Source: Coriobacteriaceae bacterium AF45-21
Lineage (GTDB): Bacteria > Actinomycetota > Coriobacteriia > Coriobacteriales > Coriobacteriaceae
DNA: 64,000 bases
Reading direction: 5' to 3'
Assembly (NCBI GenBank): GCA_027682925.1
Contig: JAQCYU010000001.1
Span: 1 to 64,000 of the forward strand
Shown: piece after piece, positions 21,098-30,091 of the stretch
Layout: each line of letters starts with the position of its first letter
Numbering within the stretch: the first letter of the stretch is position 1
Made by a program: the position numbers and the translations under genes
Notes under the pieces: model-generated
What the model saw: only the letters and a program-made list of their open reading frames with translations
Told to the model about the DNA's origin: nothing
Databases searched by the model: none

Positions 21098-22231
21098 CTA
21101 TAACAACTCAATCTTTCCGTCCTTCACGGTGAGCCCCATATTGCCGGAAAGCAGATCGTCCAGGCGCGAACCCACAAGCTCAAAACGCCAGCCTTCGCGC
21201 AGGGGGCTTTGCTCAGGATGCTCGATGTAATCGGCCAGGTCATCGCGCGAGGCAATGACCGAGGTCGCCACCCCCGAGCGCTCGGCAACCAAGCGAATAA
21301 GCGCATACATCAGGTCCGTCACGCTCTCAAGCTCCGGCGAAATCTGGCGATGCCCGCGCACCATGAGCGGCAGGCGATCGTGCGGGCAGCTCGCACCGCG
21401 CTTGATGGCCATGAGCGCGCCGTCCACGTCGCGCTCCCCCAACTGGTCGGTACCGCGAATGCTACGGAACTCCTCAACGCGCACGGGATTGCGCTTAACG
21501 AGCGCCAGCAGCGTATCGTCGGACATGACCCACTTGCGCGGGATGTTGCGGCGCTCGGCGCGGTCCTCGCGCCAGGCGGCGAGCTCGCGCGCGATGCCCA
21601 ACTGGTGACGGCTGCACGAATTGATGCGTTTGACCTTGCGGAACGCCTCGTGGCGATCGGCGCGATAGTGCGACTCGTCGGCCAGCGGGCGCAACTCGTC
21701 GAGCACCCAGTCCACACGGCCCAGCTCGCGCAGGCGACTCATCATCTCGGTATAGGCGACAATCAGGTACTTGACGTCATCAATCGCGTACTCGATCTGC
21801 TTATCGCTCAGCGGGCGGCGCGACCAATCGGTTAGCGACTCGGTCTTGGGCAGCGATACGCCGCAGAACGCCTGAACGAGCGCTCCATACGAAATCTGCT
21901 GGCGCTCGCCCAAAAAGGCGGCGGCGACCTGCGTGTCAAAAATCGGACGCGGCAGCGCGCCCACGGTATGAAGCATGACCTCCATATCCTGCGAGCAAGC
22001 GTGGAAGACCTTGGTCACGCTCTCATCGGCCATAAGCTCGGCCAGCGGCGATAGGTCGTCGATTACCAGGGGATCGACCGCTACGCTCTCGGCAGGGGTG
22101 GCAATCTGGACCAGGCACAGACGCGGATGGAACGTGCGCTCGCGCAAAAACTCGGTATCGACGGCAATCGCGTCGAACTCACGGGCGCGCTGGCAAAAGT
22201 CGAGTAGAGCCTGATGTGTGGAAATGTACAT
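21098..22231 (-). CDS. rnd: Ribonuclease D
   Basis: A 3'-5' exoribonuclease of the DEDD group for tRNA and stable RNA 3' processing. Exo motif I is AVDTEFLRE, motif II FHACSQDMEVM and motif III YAIDDVKYLIVAYTEM. The HRDC region follows (RHQLGIARELAAWREDRAE, NIPRKWVMSDDTLLALVKR). The start at ATG 22231 (MYISTHQALLDFC) is chosen by homology; the ribosome binding site is weak and a GTG further upstream at 22267 is open. Confidence 0.88.
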   Translation of the reverse strand: MYISTHQALLDFCQRAREFDAIAVDTEFLRERTFHPRLCLVQIATPAESVAVDPLVIDDLSPLAELMADESVTKVFHACSQDMEVMLHTVGALPRPIFDTQVAAAFLGERQQISYGALVQAFCGVSLPKTESLTDWSRRPLSDKQIEYAIDDVKYLIVAYTEMMSRLRELGRVDWVLDELRPLADESHYRADRHEAFRKVKRINSCSRHQLGIARELAAWREDRAERRNIPRKWVMSDDTLLALVKRNPVRVEEFRSIRGTDQLGERDVDGALMAIKRGASCPHDRLPLMVRGHRQISPELESVTDLMYALIRLVAERSGVATSVIASRDDLADYIEHPEQSPLREGWRFELVGSRLDDLLSGNMGLTVKDGKIELL

Positions 22232-22329
22232 ATCAACCCATCGAATAAGGTTAGGCCCGAAAAACACGGGTAGGATATCGGCATTGCCTTACAACTATAC
22301 TCGGTTAGTCACAGAACGGGAACGTAAGT

Positions 22330-23247
22330 ATGCGCTGCCTTATCATCCACAACCCGGCATCGGGCCCCAGCTCAGATGAAATCTACGCGTTCACGCACGC
22401 CCTCGCGCAGGGCGGCGACGAGGTCGTGATGCGTTTTATCGGCGATGGCATGGAACCCGAGGACGCCGTGGCGGACGTGCGCGAGTTTGATCGCGTGGTG
22501 ATTTCGGGCGGCGACGGCACCGTCTCCAACGTGCTCGACCAAATGCGCGGATGCGGCGTCCCCACGCTCGTCTTCCCCTCCGGTACGGCCTGCCTGTTCT
22601 TCAATAACATCGGTAATGCCCCCGAGGCAGCGGCACTTGCCAAGGCCTGCCGCGCCGGTCGCACGGTCAAAGTGGACATGGGCGAGCTCTTTTGGCTCGA
22701 CGAGAACGGCAACGAGAAGCGCCACGGCTTTATCATCATCGCCGGCTCGGGCTTCGACGCCGAGATCATGATGAAGGCCGCCCCCACCAAAAACGACATC
22801 GGCGAGATCGCCTACTTCCTCTCCGCGCTCGCCACGCCCAACCCCACGGTGGCGCACTTTACCATCGAGCATGACGGCATTGTCGAGGAGCTCGATGGCA
22901 TCTGCTGCATGGCCGGCAACACCTCGGTCATCCAAAACGACATCAACCTGTTCCCCGATTGCCGCATGAACGACGGCATGGTCGACATCGCGGTCATCGA
23001 GCCCGTAAAAACCGTGCAGCTGCTCCCGACCGTGATCACCGCCGCGCTCGACCCCGCCGGCAAGGTGCTCGGTCGTCCGCAGTTTAAGATCATCCAGACC
23101 AAGGAAGCCAAGATCACCTGCACCCCGTCGCTGGGCATGCAGTTCGATGGCGAGATTATCTCCAGCAATTCGGGCGTCTTTGGAGCCCGCGCGCTTCCGC
23201 AATGCCTCGACCTCATCGTCGACGAATTCTCACCGCTCGGAAAATAG
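22330..23247 (+). CDS. Diacylglycerol kinase family lipid kinase (DagK/YegS-like)
   Basis: A 305-residue lipid kinase of the DAGK catalytic family. The N-terminal IIHNPASGPSS and the ATP-binding VVISGGDGTVSNVLD are diagnostic. FPSGTACLFFNNIG replaces the more usual GTxND, and MQFDGEIISS near the end matches the family's C-terminal substrate-side motif. It would act at the inner membrane face on diacylglycerol or a related lipid. A -10-like TATACT lies just upstream at 22296. It is followed by a tiny membrane-protein gene nine bases downstream. Confidence 0.87.
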   Translation: MRCLIIHNPASGPSSDEIYAFTHALAQGGDEVVMRFIGDGMEPEDAVADVREFDRVVISGGDGTVSNVLDQMRGCGVPTLVFPSGTACLFFNNIGNAPEAAALAKACRAGRTVKVDMGELFWLDENGNEKRHGFIIIAGSGFDAEIMMKAAPTKNDIGEIAYFLSALATPNPTVAHFTIEHDGIVEELDGICCMAGNTSVIQNDINLFPDCRMNDGMVDIAVIEPVKTVQLLPTVITAALDPAGKVLGRPQFKIIQTKEAKITCTPSLGMQFDGEIISSNSGVFGARALPQCLDLIVDEFSPLGK

Positions 23248-23256
23248 GAGGACCCC

Positions 23257-23349
23257 ATGAACGACAATCCCCTGATCGGCTTTATTGTCATCGTCTTGGC
23301 CATGCTCGTCGGTTACGCCATCAACGTGATTCACCGCCGAAAGAAGTAA
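23257..23349 (+). CDS. 30-residue single-helix membrane microprotein
   Basis: The gene starts at ATG 23257, seven bases after GGAGG, and encodes 30 residues: a polar start MNDNPLIG, one hydrophobic helix (FIVIVLAMLVGYAI) and a basic tail HRRKK. It begins nine bases after the lipid kinase stop and is followed by a terminator at 23387. The start signals and operon position make it credible. By topology it should sit in the membrane with the basic end inside, perhaps as a partner of the lipid kinase; that role is inference. Confidence 0.65.
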   Translation: MNDNPLIGFIVIVLAMLVGYAINVIHRRKK

Positions 23350-23386
23350 ATCCACATTGGTATGATATTCATCCAGTTATCGACTC

Positions 23387-23424
23387 TCCCGCTGTTTATG
23401 CATTCGTCAAACAGCGGGGGATTT
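23387..23424 (+). terminator. Terminator of the lipid kinase operon
   Basis: Stem cccgctgttt / aaacagcggg with an 11-base loop, followed by ggattttc. It is placed 38 bases after the microprotein stop. Confidence 0.85.
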
Positions 23425-23613
23425 TCATTTCGGGCATTCCCAGCTACTTTATTCGGCTACAGTAATTACAGGGCGTCTTTATTAAAGTAAAGCTGCAAAC
23501 TGAGTACGATTAACCGTTCATCGCATATTTCATCACGCTTATCGAGTAAGTTTCTTTCATAGATGAATATTGTTTCCAGTTCGTTACGCTAATGAGGTGT
23601 CTTTATTGGCTGA
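23425..23613. other. AT-rich promoter region of the C69 dipeptidase gene
   Basis: No gene is visible. The stretch is clearly more AT-rich than the flanking genes and must hold the promoter for the gene at 23656. I could not single out a convincing -35/-10 pair. Confidence 0.4.
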
Positions 23614-23639
23614 AGCCCTCTGGCGACAGAGGGCTTTCG
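23614..23639 (+). promoter_or_regulatory. Leader hairpin close to the C69 dipeptidase start
   Basis: Stem agccctc / gagggct with an 8-base loop, followed by TTTC, ends 20 bases before ATG 23656 and just before the ribosome binding site. The operon upstream already has its own terminator, so this may be an attenuator or an RNA-stabilising element. Confidence 0.45.
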
Positions 23640-23655
23640 CACGCTGGGAGGGAAT

Positions 23656-25455
23656 ATGAGTAAAACTCATCCCGTCAACGCGCTCAAAAAGCTTGGCATA
23701 GGCCTTGCATTTGGAGCTGCAACCATCATGTCCATGCCGACCTCTGCGCTCGCCTGCACGCAGATGTACATGGGCAAAAACCTAACAGCCGACGGCAACA
23801 CGTACTATGGCCGTTCCGAGGACTATGGCCCGCGCTATCTTAAGCACTTTGGCATTGAGCCCTCTCACGGCCCGGGACATACGTACAGCTCGGACGAGTC
23901 TTCGTTCATGTACACCTCGACCAAGACCACGTATCGCTACACCTATGTACGCGACCATCCCTCCCAGTGGGACAACCGCTGGGATGCCTACTCTGAAGCA
24001 GGCATCAACGAGAAGGGCGTATCCTGCTCCGCCACGCTAAGCACCAGTATGAATGCAGATGCCGAGACAGCAGACCCCCTGACTAAAACCGGCATCGGCG
24101 AGTACAACTACGCCAGCGTCATTCTGGGCGAGAGTGCCACGGCCCGCGAGGGTGTCGAGCTCCTCGGCAGCCTGATTGACGAGCAGGGCGTCTGCTCCAA
24201 CGACCAGATCATCATTGCCGACAACAACGAGACCTGGTTGTTTGCAGCGCTTTCCGGCCATCAGTGGATCGCCATGAGGCTCACTGACGATATCGCCTCG
24301 CTCAACCCCAACATCGGCAACCTCACCTATGACGTCGACCTCGACGACACCGAGAACTGCCTCCACTCCGAGGGCATCGAGTCTATGCCTAAGGAGAAGG
24401 GCTTTGCCGAGTACACCGACGGCAAGTTCGACGTCGCCAAGACCTACGGCGAGGAGATTGGCGAGGCCGGCATGCACCAGTGGTCGCGCTATATCCAGGG
24501 CCGCGATTACTTCATGGCTCCGCTTGCCGAGGGCACCGACTACGAGATCGTCAAGGACGAGCGCGAAGACGCTCGCGCGACGACCGGCGCCCTGGTCCAC
24601 GAAATGCAGCCGCTGTTCTTCCAGCCCGGCAAGTCCGACTGGAACACCTTTGAGATGATTCGTTCCTTCGCCGCTCGCGGCGAGAATGTCGCCGGCCTCA
24701 ACGCCAACACCGACGGCGCCTATGCCATCGGCTCCAACCGCAACACCGAAATCCACACCTTCCAGATCCGTCACGGCATGGACCCCGAGATCGCGACCAT
24801 CCAGTGGGAGATGCTCTCCAACGCCGAGTTCTCCGTCGCTATCCCCCTCTATTCCGCACTGCTCACCGAGGTCAGCCCCTACTTCAGCGATCAGGATGTC
24901 TCCTTCGATCACTGCGAAGAGGAAGACGTCGTGAACAACGAGGAGCCCAAGAACTCCATCAACTACGTCCTCATGGACATCAACACGCTCGCCTATGAGA
25001 ACCGCGACCACTGCGCCACCGGCGTCCGCGCCTATCTCGACGCCCTGCAGAAGGAACTCATCGAGCAGAACCTGACCGTCGACGAGGCCATGCAGGCCGA
25101 AGAAGGCACCGAAGCCCGCACAGCCCTGGCCAACAAGGCCGGCAAGGCTGCAACCAAGAACACCTATGTTAAGTGCAAGGCCATGCTCGAGGAGATGCGC
25201 GACTACCTCCAGGAGGGCGATTTCTCCGAGGAGTTCGTCCCGAGTGACTACGATGCTGACAACGACTGCCTGGTCGAGTCCATCACCTACGCCGACGAGG
25301 CCCTTTCCGATGAGGACGTGGCCGAGCCCGAGGCCGAAGAGGAAGAGGTCACCGAGGAGAAGTCCGAGGGCAACAACATGGCCGCCATGGCCGTTGGCTC
25401 CGTCGTCATCATCGGTGTCTGCGCCTACGTGATCTATCGTCGCAAGAAGGCCTAA
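23656..25455 (+). CDS. Secreted, membrane-anchored C69 family dipeptidase
   Basis: Ntn-hydrolase dipeptidase (PepD type, 599 residues) acting outside the cell. A signal peptide (KKLGIGLAFGAATIMSMPTS) is cleaved just before Cys34 in ALACTQMYMGKNL, which becomes the N-terminal nucleophile. Further family sequences are GNTYYGRSEDYGP and WDAYSEAGINEKGVSCSATL. The C-terminus carries a Glu-rich spacer (about 555-575), a hydrophobic helix (MAAMAVGSVVIIGVCAYVIY) and a basic stop RRKKA, giving a membrane anchor. ATG 23656 follows GGAGGG. Coil-like segments after residue 480 are extra to the minimal domain. A likely role is breakdown of host or dietary peptides at the surface. Confidence 0.92.
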   Translation: MSKTHPVNALKKLGIGLAFGAATIMSMPTSALACTQMYMGKNLTADGNTYYGRSEDYGPRYLKHFGIEPSHGPGHTYSSDESSFMYTSTKTTYRYTYVRDHPSQWDNRWDAYSEAGINEKGVSCSATLSTSMNADAETADPLTKTGIGEYNYASVILGESATAREGVELLGSLIDEQGVCSNDQIIIADNNETWLFAALSGHQWIAMRLTDDIASLNPNIGNLTYDVDLDDTENCLHSEGIESMPKEKGFAEYTDGKFDVAKTYGEEIGEAGMHQWSRYIQGRDYFMAPLAEGTDYEIVKDEREDARATTGALVHEMQPLFFQPGKSDWNTFEMIRSFAARGENVAGLNANTDGAYAIGSNRNTEIHTFQIRHGMDPEIATIQWEMLSNAEFSVAIPLYSALLTEVSPYFSDQDVSFDHCEEEDVVNNEEPKNSINYVLMDINTLAYENRDHCATGVRAYLDALQKELIEQNLTVDEAMQAEEGTEARTALANKAGKAATKNTYVKCKAMLEEMRDYLQEGDFSEEFVPSDYDADNDCLVESITYADEALSDEDVAEPEAEEEEVTEEKSEGNNMAAMAVGSVVIIGVCAYVIYRRKKA

Positions 25456-25585
25456 GGCCTCATGTCTTAGCTGAGCGGACAAGGCAGCCATGGCAGCCTC
25501 GCCCGCTTAGCCCGCTCTTTTGACCGACGGGAAACCCGCCTGAAATCTTTTTAAAAAAGATTTCCCCGCACACACTTCGCTGTGC

Positions 25586-25591
25586 TATAGT
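25586..25591 (+). promoter_or_regulatory. Candidate -10 box of the tryptophan leader
   Basis: TATAGT lies 59 bases before the leader-peptide start. The matching -35 region is poor. Confidence 0.35.
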
Positions 25592-25649
25592 GCAGCGCAA
25601 CAGCAACTAGGTGCGACCGCGCCACGGCATCACGAAAGGAGCCACCAAC

Positions 25650-25718
25650 ATGAAGAACACGATGAAATCTCTCAACAACTGGTGGTGGCGTGATGCGAAT
25701 ACGATCGGTCGACAGTGA
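25650..25718 (+). CDS. Tryptophan leader peptide (attenuation control of the Trp ECF transporter)
   Basis: A 22-codon gene starts at ATG 25650, after GAAAGGAG, and encodes MKNTMKSLNNWWW followed by nine further residues and TGA at 25716. Three consecutive Trp codons are the classic sign of a ribosome-stalling leader. The bases just after them (tggcgtga, 25685-25692) can pair with tcacgcc at 25724-25730, and a terminator follows at 25754. A stall at the Trp codons would block the first pairing, free the second strand (tcacgcct) to pair with aggtga further on, and prevent the terminator. The downstream gene is a tryptophan-type ECF substrate subunit, so the logic fits. Confidence 0.85.
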   Translation: MKNTMKSLNNWWWRDANTIGRQ

Positions 25719-25753
25719 GTCCCTCACGCCTGTTTTTGCGCTCTAGGTGATTG

Positions 25754-25787
25754 GAAGGCCTCCGGTTTCGACCGGGGGCCTTTTTCT
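25754..25787 (+). terminator. Attenuator terminator of the tryptophan leader
   Basis: Stem aaggcctccggt / accgggggcctt with a TTCG tetraloop and a TTTTT run. It lies between the leader-peptide stop and the start of the ECF gene at 25863. Confidence 0.88.
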
Positions 25788-25862
25788 ATCTCGAGCCCAA
25801 TCGCATTCGCATCACGCGCCTCCGCTTTTCTCTTGCAATCCCCTTCCGAAAGGATTTTCACC

Positions 25863-26435
25863 ATGTCTCAGAACACCACCGCCACCCAGCCCCGCACCGT
25901 CCAGACCGCCGACCGCGGCAAACTCGATGTCCGCGCCCTCGTCCTGCTCGCCATCCTGCTCGCCGCCGGCTTCATCCTCAACTTCACCGTCGGCAAGGCA
26001 ATCTCGGGCATCTCGGGCGGCATGATCAGCCCCGAGTTCATCATCTCGGCCTTCTGCCTCACCATCCTGGTCGTTCGCCCCAACATCGGCCAGGCGCTCG
26101 TCATTGGCCTCATCTCGGCTGCCGTAATCCAGATCACCACCACTTCGCCGTTCGTCGATTTTGCCGCCGAGGGCATCGCCGCCATGCTCATGGCCGGCAT
26201 CGTCAACGCCGCCGGCAAGAACGGTCAGGTCAAGCCCGCCATCGCCATTGTCGCAACCTTCCTGACCACCTTTGTCTCCGGCGTTATCTTCATGGTCATC
26301 AAGATGGCCATGCTCGGCGTGGTGAGCGAGCTCGCCGCAGCCATGTTGCCCGTCGTCGCCATGACCGCCGTGTTTAACGCCATTCTGGTCGGCGCCCTCT
26401 ACCTGCCCATCCAGAAGGCCCTTAGGCTCAACTAA
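25863..26435 (+). CDS. Tryptophan ECF transporter S component (TrpP-like)
   Basis: A 190-residue integral membrane substrate-binding subunit of an energy-coupling factor transporter. Hydrophobic helices include LVLLAILLAAGFILNFTVG, FIISAFCLTILVVRP and VVAMTAVFNAILVGALYL, joined by Gly-rich turns (ISGISGGMISPEF). ATG 25863 follows GAAAGGA. Substrate assignment to tryptophan rests on the Trp-Trp-Trp leader upstream and on family resemblance. The ATPase and T subunit genes follow after a hairpin, so together they form a complete ECF transporter. Confidence 0.85.
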   Translation: MSQNTTATQPRTVQTADRGKLDVRALVLLAILLAAGFILNFTVGKAISGISGGMISPEFIISAFCLTILVVRPNIGQALVIGLISAAVIQITTTSPFVDFAAEGIAAMLMAGIVNAAGKNGQVKPAIAIVATFLTTFVSGVIFMVIKMAMLGVVSELAAAMLPVVAMTAVFNAILVGALYLPIQKALRLN

Positions 26436-26441
26436 CCCGCT

Positions 26442-26542
26442 CGGCTTTACGAGCCACCCCATCTTGGCGTTCATTCGTCGCTCGCGTACCCAAGTACGCT
26501 TCGCTCCTCTTTCGCGCCAACCTGGGGCCCCTCGTAAAGCCG
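26442..26542. repeat. Long nested hairpin D between ECF S and ATPase genes
   Basis: Outer arms cggctttacgag (26442-26453) and ctcgtaaagccg (26531-26542) are perfect. Further stems lie inside: cttggcg / cgccaa and gcgta / tacgc. The design resembles hairpins A-C, but here it lies within a co-directional cluster, so it may partly terminate or protect the S-component transcript. Confidence 0.6.
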
Positions 26543-26585
26543 TCTCCGTGCTCCACCACCAAAGACTGTCCCAGACAACTAGCTC

Positions 26586-26629
26586 TTGGGGACGTTCTTA
26601 AACGACTAGTCATGTAAGAACGTCCCCAA
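26586..26629. repeat. Palindromic GGGGAC element
   Basis: A 15-bp perfect inverted repeat: ttggggacgttctta (26586-26600) and taagaacgtccccaa (26615-26629), with the palindrome gactagtc in the loop. It ends 19 bases before the ATPase start, so its hairpin may mask or shape the leader. Confidence 0.65.
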
Positions 26630-26647
26630 TGACTCTGAAAGGTATCC

Positions 26648-28398
26648 ATGGAAACGATCATCAACGTCGACGATGTCTCGTTCTCCTATGGCACGCAGAC
26701 CGAGCAGGCACTTAAGCATATCTCGCTCGGCGTGAACAAAGGAGATTTTATCGGCATTATCGGTCCTTCGGGCGCCGGCAAGTCTACACTTGCCGCCTGT
26801 CTGTCGGGAGCCGTACCCCACCATTACACCGGCACGTTCTTTGGCTCCGTCACTGTCGACGGCAACGACACCTGTGAAGTTACGCTCACCGATGTGTCGC
26901 AGATCGTCGGCAGCGTGCTGCAGGACATCGACACGCAGATGGTCGCCTCGGTCGTCGAGGACGAGATGCTTTTTGGCCTGGAGAACTTTGGCGTTCCCCA
27001 CGACCAGATCGAGCAACGTGTGAGCGAGACGCTCGAGACCGTCGGCATCAGCGACCTGCGCGACCGCGAGATCGCCACGCTTTCGGGCGGCCAAAAGCAA
27101 AAGGTTGCCATCGCCGCCATCCTCGCCATGCGTCCGCGCGTGCTCGTGCTCGACGAACCCACCGCGGCGCTCGACCCCGCCAGCTCCACGCTGGTCTTCG
27201 AGACCCTGCGTGAGGCCAACCGCGCACTCGGCATCACCATCGTCGTCGTTGAGCAAAAAGTCGCCCTGCTTTCGGAGTATTGCAACCGCGTGCTCGTGCT
27301 CAATCATGGCGAAATCGCGCTACAGGGCGAGCCGCACGAGGTCTTCGCACACGCCGATGAGCTCCGCGCCATCGGCGTCGATTGCCCGCGTGTCACGCGC
27401 ATTTTCAACAGCCTCGAGGTCGATGGCCTGGCCAGCGGCACTCCCTGTTTGGATGTTGATGAGGCCGAGCGCCTGATTTCGGGCATCGTCGACCCCGCAC
27501 ACGCAAGCAGCGACATTCAGGCACCCGCCGGCTCACCGCACGCACCGTCGTTGCGCCCGCACGCCAAGGACGCCGAGCCCGTGCTCACCTTCGACCATGT
27601 TGAGTTTGCCTATCCCAATGGCGGCGCCGCGTCCACGACCTCAACCTGACCCTCTATCCCGGCGAGCTCGTGGGCATCGTCGGCCAAAACGGCGCCGGCA
27701 AGACCACGCTCACCAAGCTGCTCACAGGCCTGCTTAAGCCCGCCTCGGGCAGCGTGCGTGTCACGGGACTGGATACCGCAGCCGTTCCCACAAGCCGCAT
27801 CGCCCGCGAAGTCGCAACCCTCTTCCAAAACCCCGACCGCCAGATCTGCAAGGACACTGTGCTCGACGAGGTCGCCTTTGGCCTGGAGCTTGCCGGCATC
27901 GACCGTGCCGAGGCGCTGCGTCGCGCCCAGCTCGTCATCGACCGCTTTGGCTTGCCGGCCGACGAGGCGCCCTTCTCGCTCTCGCGCGGTCAGCGCCAGA
28001 TGGTGGCACTCGCCTCCGTCGTGGTCGTAGAGCCCAAAATCGTGGTACTCGACGAGCCCACGAGCGGCCTTGACTACCGTGAGTGCATGACCGTCATGGA
28101 AACCGTGCGCACCATGGCCGAGCGCGGCTGCGCCGTCATCATGGTCTGCCACGACATGGAAGTCGTATCCGACTTTGCCGAGCACATCGTGGTGATGGCC
28201 GACGGCCGCATCCTCGAGCGCGGCCGCACGCACGAGCTATTCTCGAACATTGAGCTCATGCAGCGAGCCTACGTTGAGCCACCCCAGGTCATAGAGCTTT
28301 CTCGTCGCCTGGCATCCTCCGTCTCTCCCGCCTTTGCACAGGTGAGCGAGGTCACCGATATCGTTCGCATTACCGAGGAGATGGTCCACCGTGGTTAA
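26648..28398 (+). pseudogene. ecfA: ECF transporter ATPase with two fused ABC domains (frameshifted as given)
   Basis: Energy-coupling ATPase. The first ABC domain (about residues 1-240) has Walker A GPSGAGKST, signature LSGGQKQ and Walker B RVLVLDEP. The second, after a Pro/His-rich linker near residue 300, has GQNGAGKTT, LSRGQRQM and KIVVLDEPTSGLD. A base is missing near 27629 (expected GCCGCCGTCCAC), which separates the halves; repaired, the protein has 583 residues, like other dual-domain ECF ATPases. The second signature is LSRGQ, a slight variant. The stop overlaps the GTG of the T-component gene. Confidence 0.88.
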
Positions 28399-29136
28399 CG
28401 TCATCGACTATATGCCGGGCGATACACTGCTGCACCGCTTGAACCCGGTCGTCAAACTGGGCCTTGCCGCCGCCATCATCATCGGCATCTTCCTGTCCGA
28501 TACCTACGTGGCGCTGTTGGGCTTTTTGGCGCTCACCCTTGCACTGGGCGCCTACGCCGGCGTCGTCGACCGTCTGCTCTCACTACTCAAGCTGCTGATT
28601 CCGCTCGCGCTTATCATGCTGGTGCTTCAGCTGGCCTTTATGCGCGACGGCAACGTGGTGTGGGGCTTTATCACCGACACGGGCCTCATTACCGGATCGA
28701 GGCCTGCCTACGCCTGTTGGGCGTGGCGCTGCCACTCATCCTCATGCTTATGGTGACCAAGCTCAACGACCTCGCCAACGCCTGCGTCGAGGTGCTGCAC
28801 GTGCCATATCACTATGCCTTCACCTTTACCACGGCACTGCGCTTTGTGCCGGTATTTGGCCAGGAAATGAACGCCATCATGGAGGCGCAGACTGCACGCG
28901 GCGTCGAATACGACACTAAGAATCCCGTCAAGAAACTCAAACTCATGCTGCCGCTGTGCGTGCCACTGCTTATTTCGAGTGTGGGCAAGACCGATGCCAC
29001 CGCACTTGCTGCCGAGCAGCGCGGCTTCTACCTGCGCACGCGCGCGAGTTCGTATAAGCGCTACCCCATCAAAAGCCTGGATATCGCCGTGCTCATCGTC
29101 AGCATCGCCCTTATCGCCATCGGCTTCCTGTTCTAA
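28391..29136 (+). pseudogene. ecfT: ECF transporter T component (frameshifted as given)
   Basis: Transmembrane coupling subunit that joins the S component to the ATPases. Hydrophobic helices lie in the first half (LGLAAAIIIGIFLSDTYVAL). The conserved coupling-helix regions follow: TTALRFVPVFGQEMNAIMEAQTARG, written here as two parts TTALRFVPVFGQ and EMNAIMEAQTARG, and ALAAEQRGFYLRTRA. One base is missing near 28695 (expected ACCGGCATCGAGGCC). Repaired length is 248 residues. The GTG start at 28391 overlaps the ATPase stop, a typical coupled arrangement. Confidence 0.85.
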
Positions 29137-29164
29137 CAATCGCTGGCAGCAACCGGCAAACGCA

Positions 29165-29200
29165 AAAGGCCCCGGCTCGCACCAAACGAGCCGAGGCATT
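29165..29200 (+). terminator. Terminator of the ECF operon
   Basis: Stem gcc-ccggctcg / cgagccgaggc with a 7-base loop and a T-rich tail, 29 bases after the ecfT stop. Confidence 0.65.
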
Positions 29201-29219
29201 TACTGTTTTCCCAGATAAA

Positions 29220-29254
29220 ACCTGCCAAAATAAACCTGTCCCTTTTTGGCAGGT
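29220..29254. repeat. Hairpin acctgccaaaa / ttttggcaggt
   Basis: Perfect 11-bp arms (29220-29230 and 29244-29254) with loop taaacctgtccct. It lies just past the racemase stop on the other strand, so it may be that gene's terminator. The loop carries the CCTGTCCC motif shared with the elements at 44786 and 46001. Confidence 0.6.
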
Positions 29255-29260
29255 CGGATG

Positions 29261-30008
29261 CTAGAGGCGGTAGGGGGCGCCGCTGCGGATGATGGACTCG
29301 CGTACCAGGACATCCATCGCATCGAGGGTGATCTCGGGCATCTCGCGATACTTCTGCAACACCGAAAGCTCCGTGCAAGCCAGAATGACGCGGTCGCAGC
29401 CGCTGCGGGCGAACTCCCACATCACGCGATCGAACTTATCCATATCGGGTTCGCGACCGGCCTTCACATCATCGTAGATGAGCGACATCACGTCGGCCTG
29501 ACGCTTCTCACTGGGATAGACGACCTCAACGCCCGCTGCCTCGCACTCGCGGCCATAGACGCCGGCGCCCACGGTGCCATCGGTGCCCATAATGCCGATC
29601 TTGTGCACCGGCTCGGCGGGCATACTCAGGTTGGGATCGAACTCGCACTCCCCCATCACCGCACCCGCCAGGGCATAACGCACCGATTCGCGCGGCATAT
29701 GGATAATCGGCACCTTGGTAAACGACCGAATCTGATCGTAGAAGTAGTGCGATGTGTTACAGGGAATCGCTATGTGCGCGCAGCCCAGCGACTCGAGTGC
29801 TTGGGCACACTCCTTCATGGTCGCCAGCAGCTCGGTATGCTCACCGGTCTTGATGGCCAGCGTGCGGTCGGGCATGGTCGACTTGGAAAGCACCACCATG
29901 TCGATATGCTCCTGGTCGCACGTAGCCGCCGTATGGCGTACTACCTGGTCGTAGTAATACGACGTGGCCTCGGCGCCCATACCGCCGATAACTCCCAGCT
30001 TTTCCATC
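29261..30008 (-). CDS. Aspartate/glutamate racemase family protein
   Basis: Cofactor-independent racemase of the Asp/Glu/hydantoin family (248 residues). The two catalytic Cys are visible in IAIPCNTSHYFY and VILACTELSVL, and the N-terminus KLGVIGGMGAEATSYYYDQ is the aspartate racemase signature. ATG 30008 follows AAGGAGG five bases upstream; an open extension to 30085 is not needed. It is 83 bases downstream of an ATP-grasp ligase gene on the same strand. The pair resembles the D-aspartate racemase plus D-aspartate ligase used to build D-Asp cross-bridges in some Gram-positive walls. Confidence 0.9.
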
Positions 30009-30091
30009 GCCGCCTCCTTGGTGACGCCCACGCAATTGCGCGTATCATACCCGCGCCCGCCCGATACATACCGGACGGGCGCCACGCTCGT

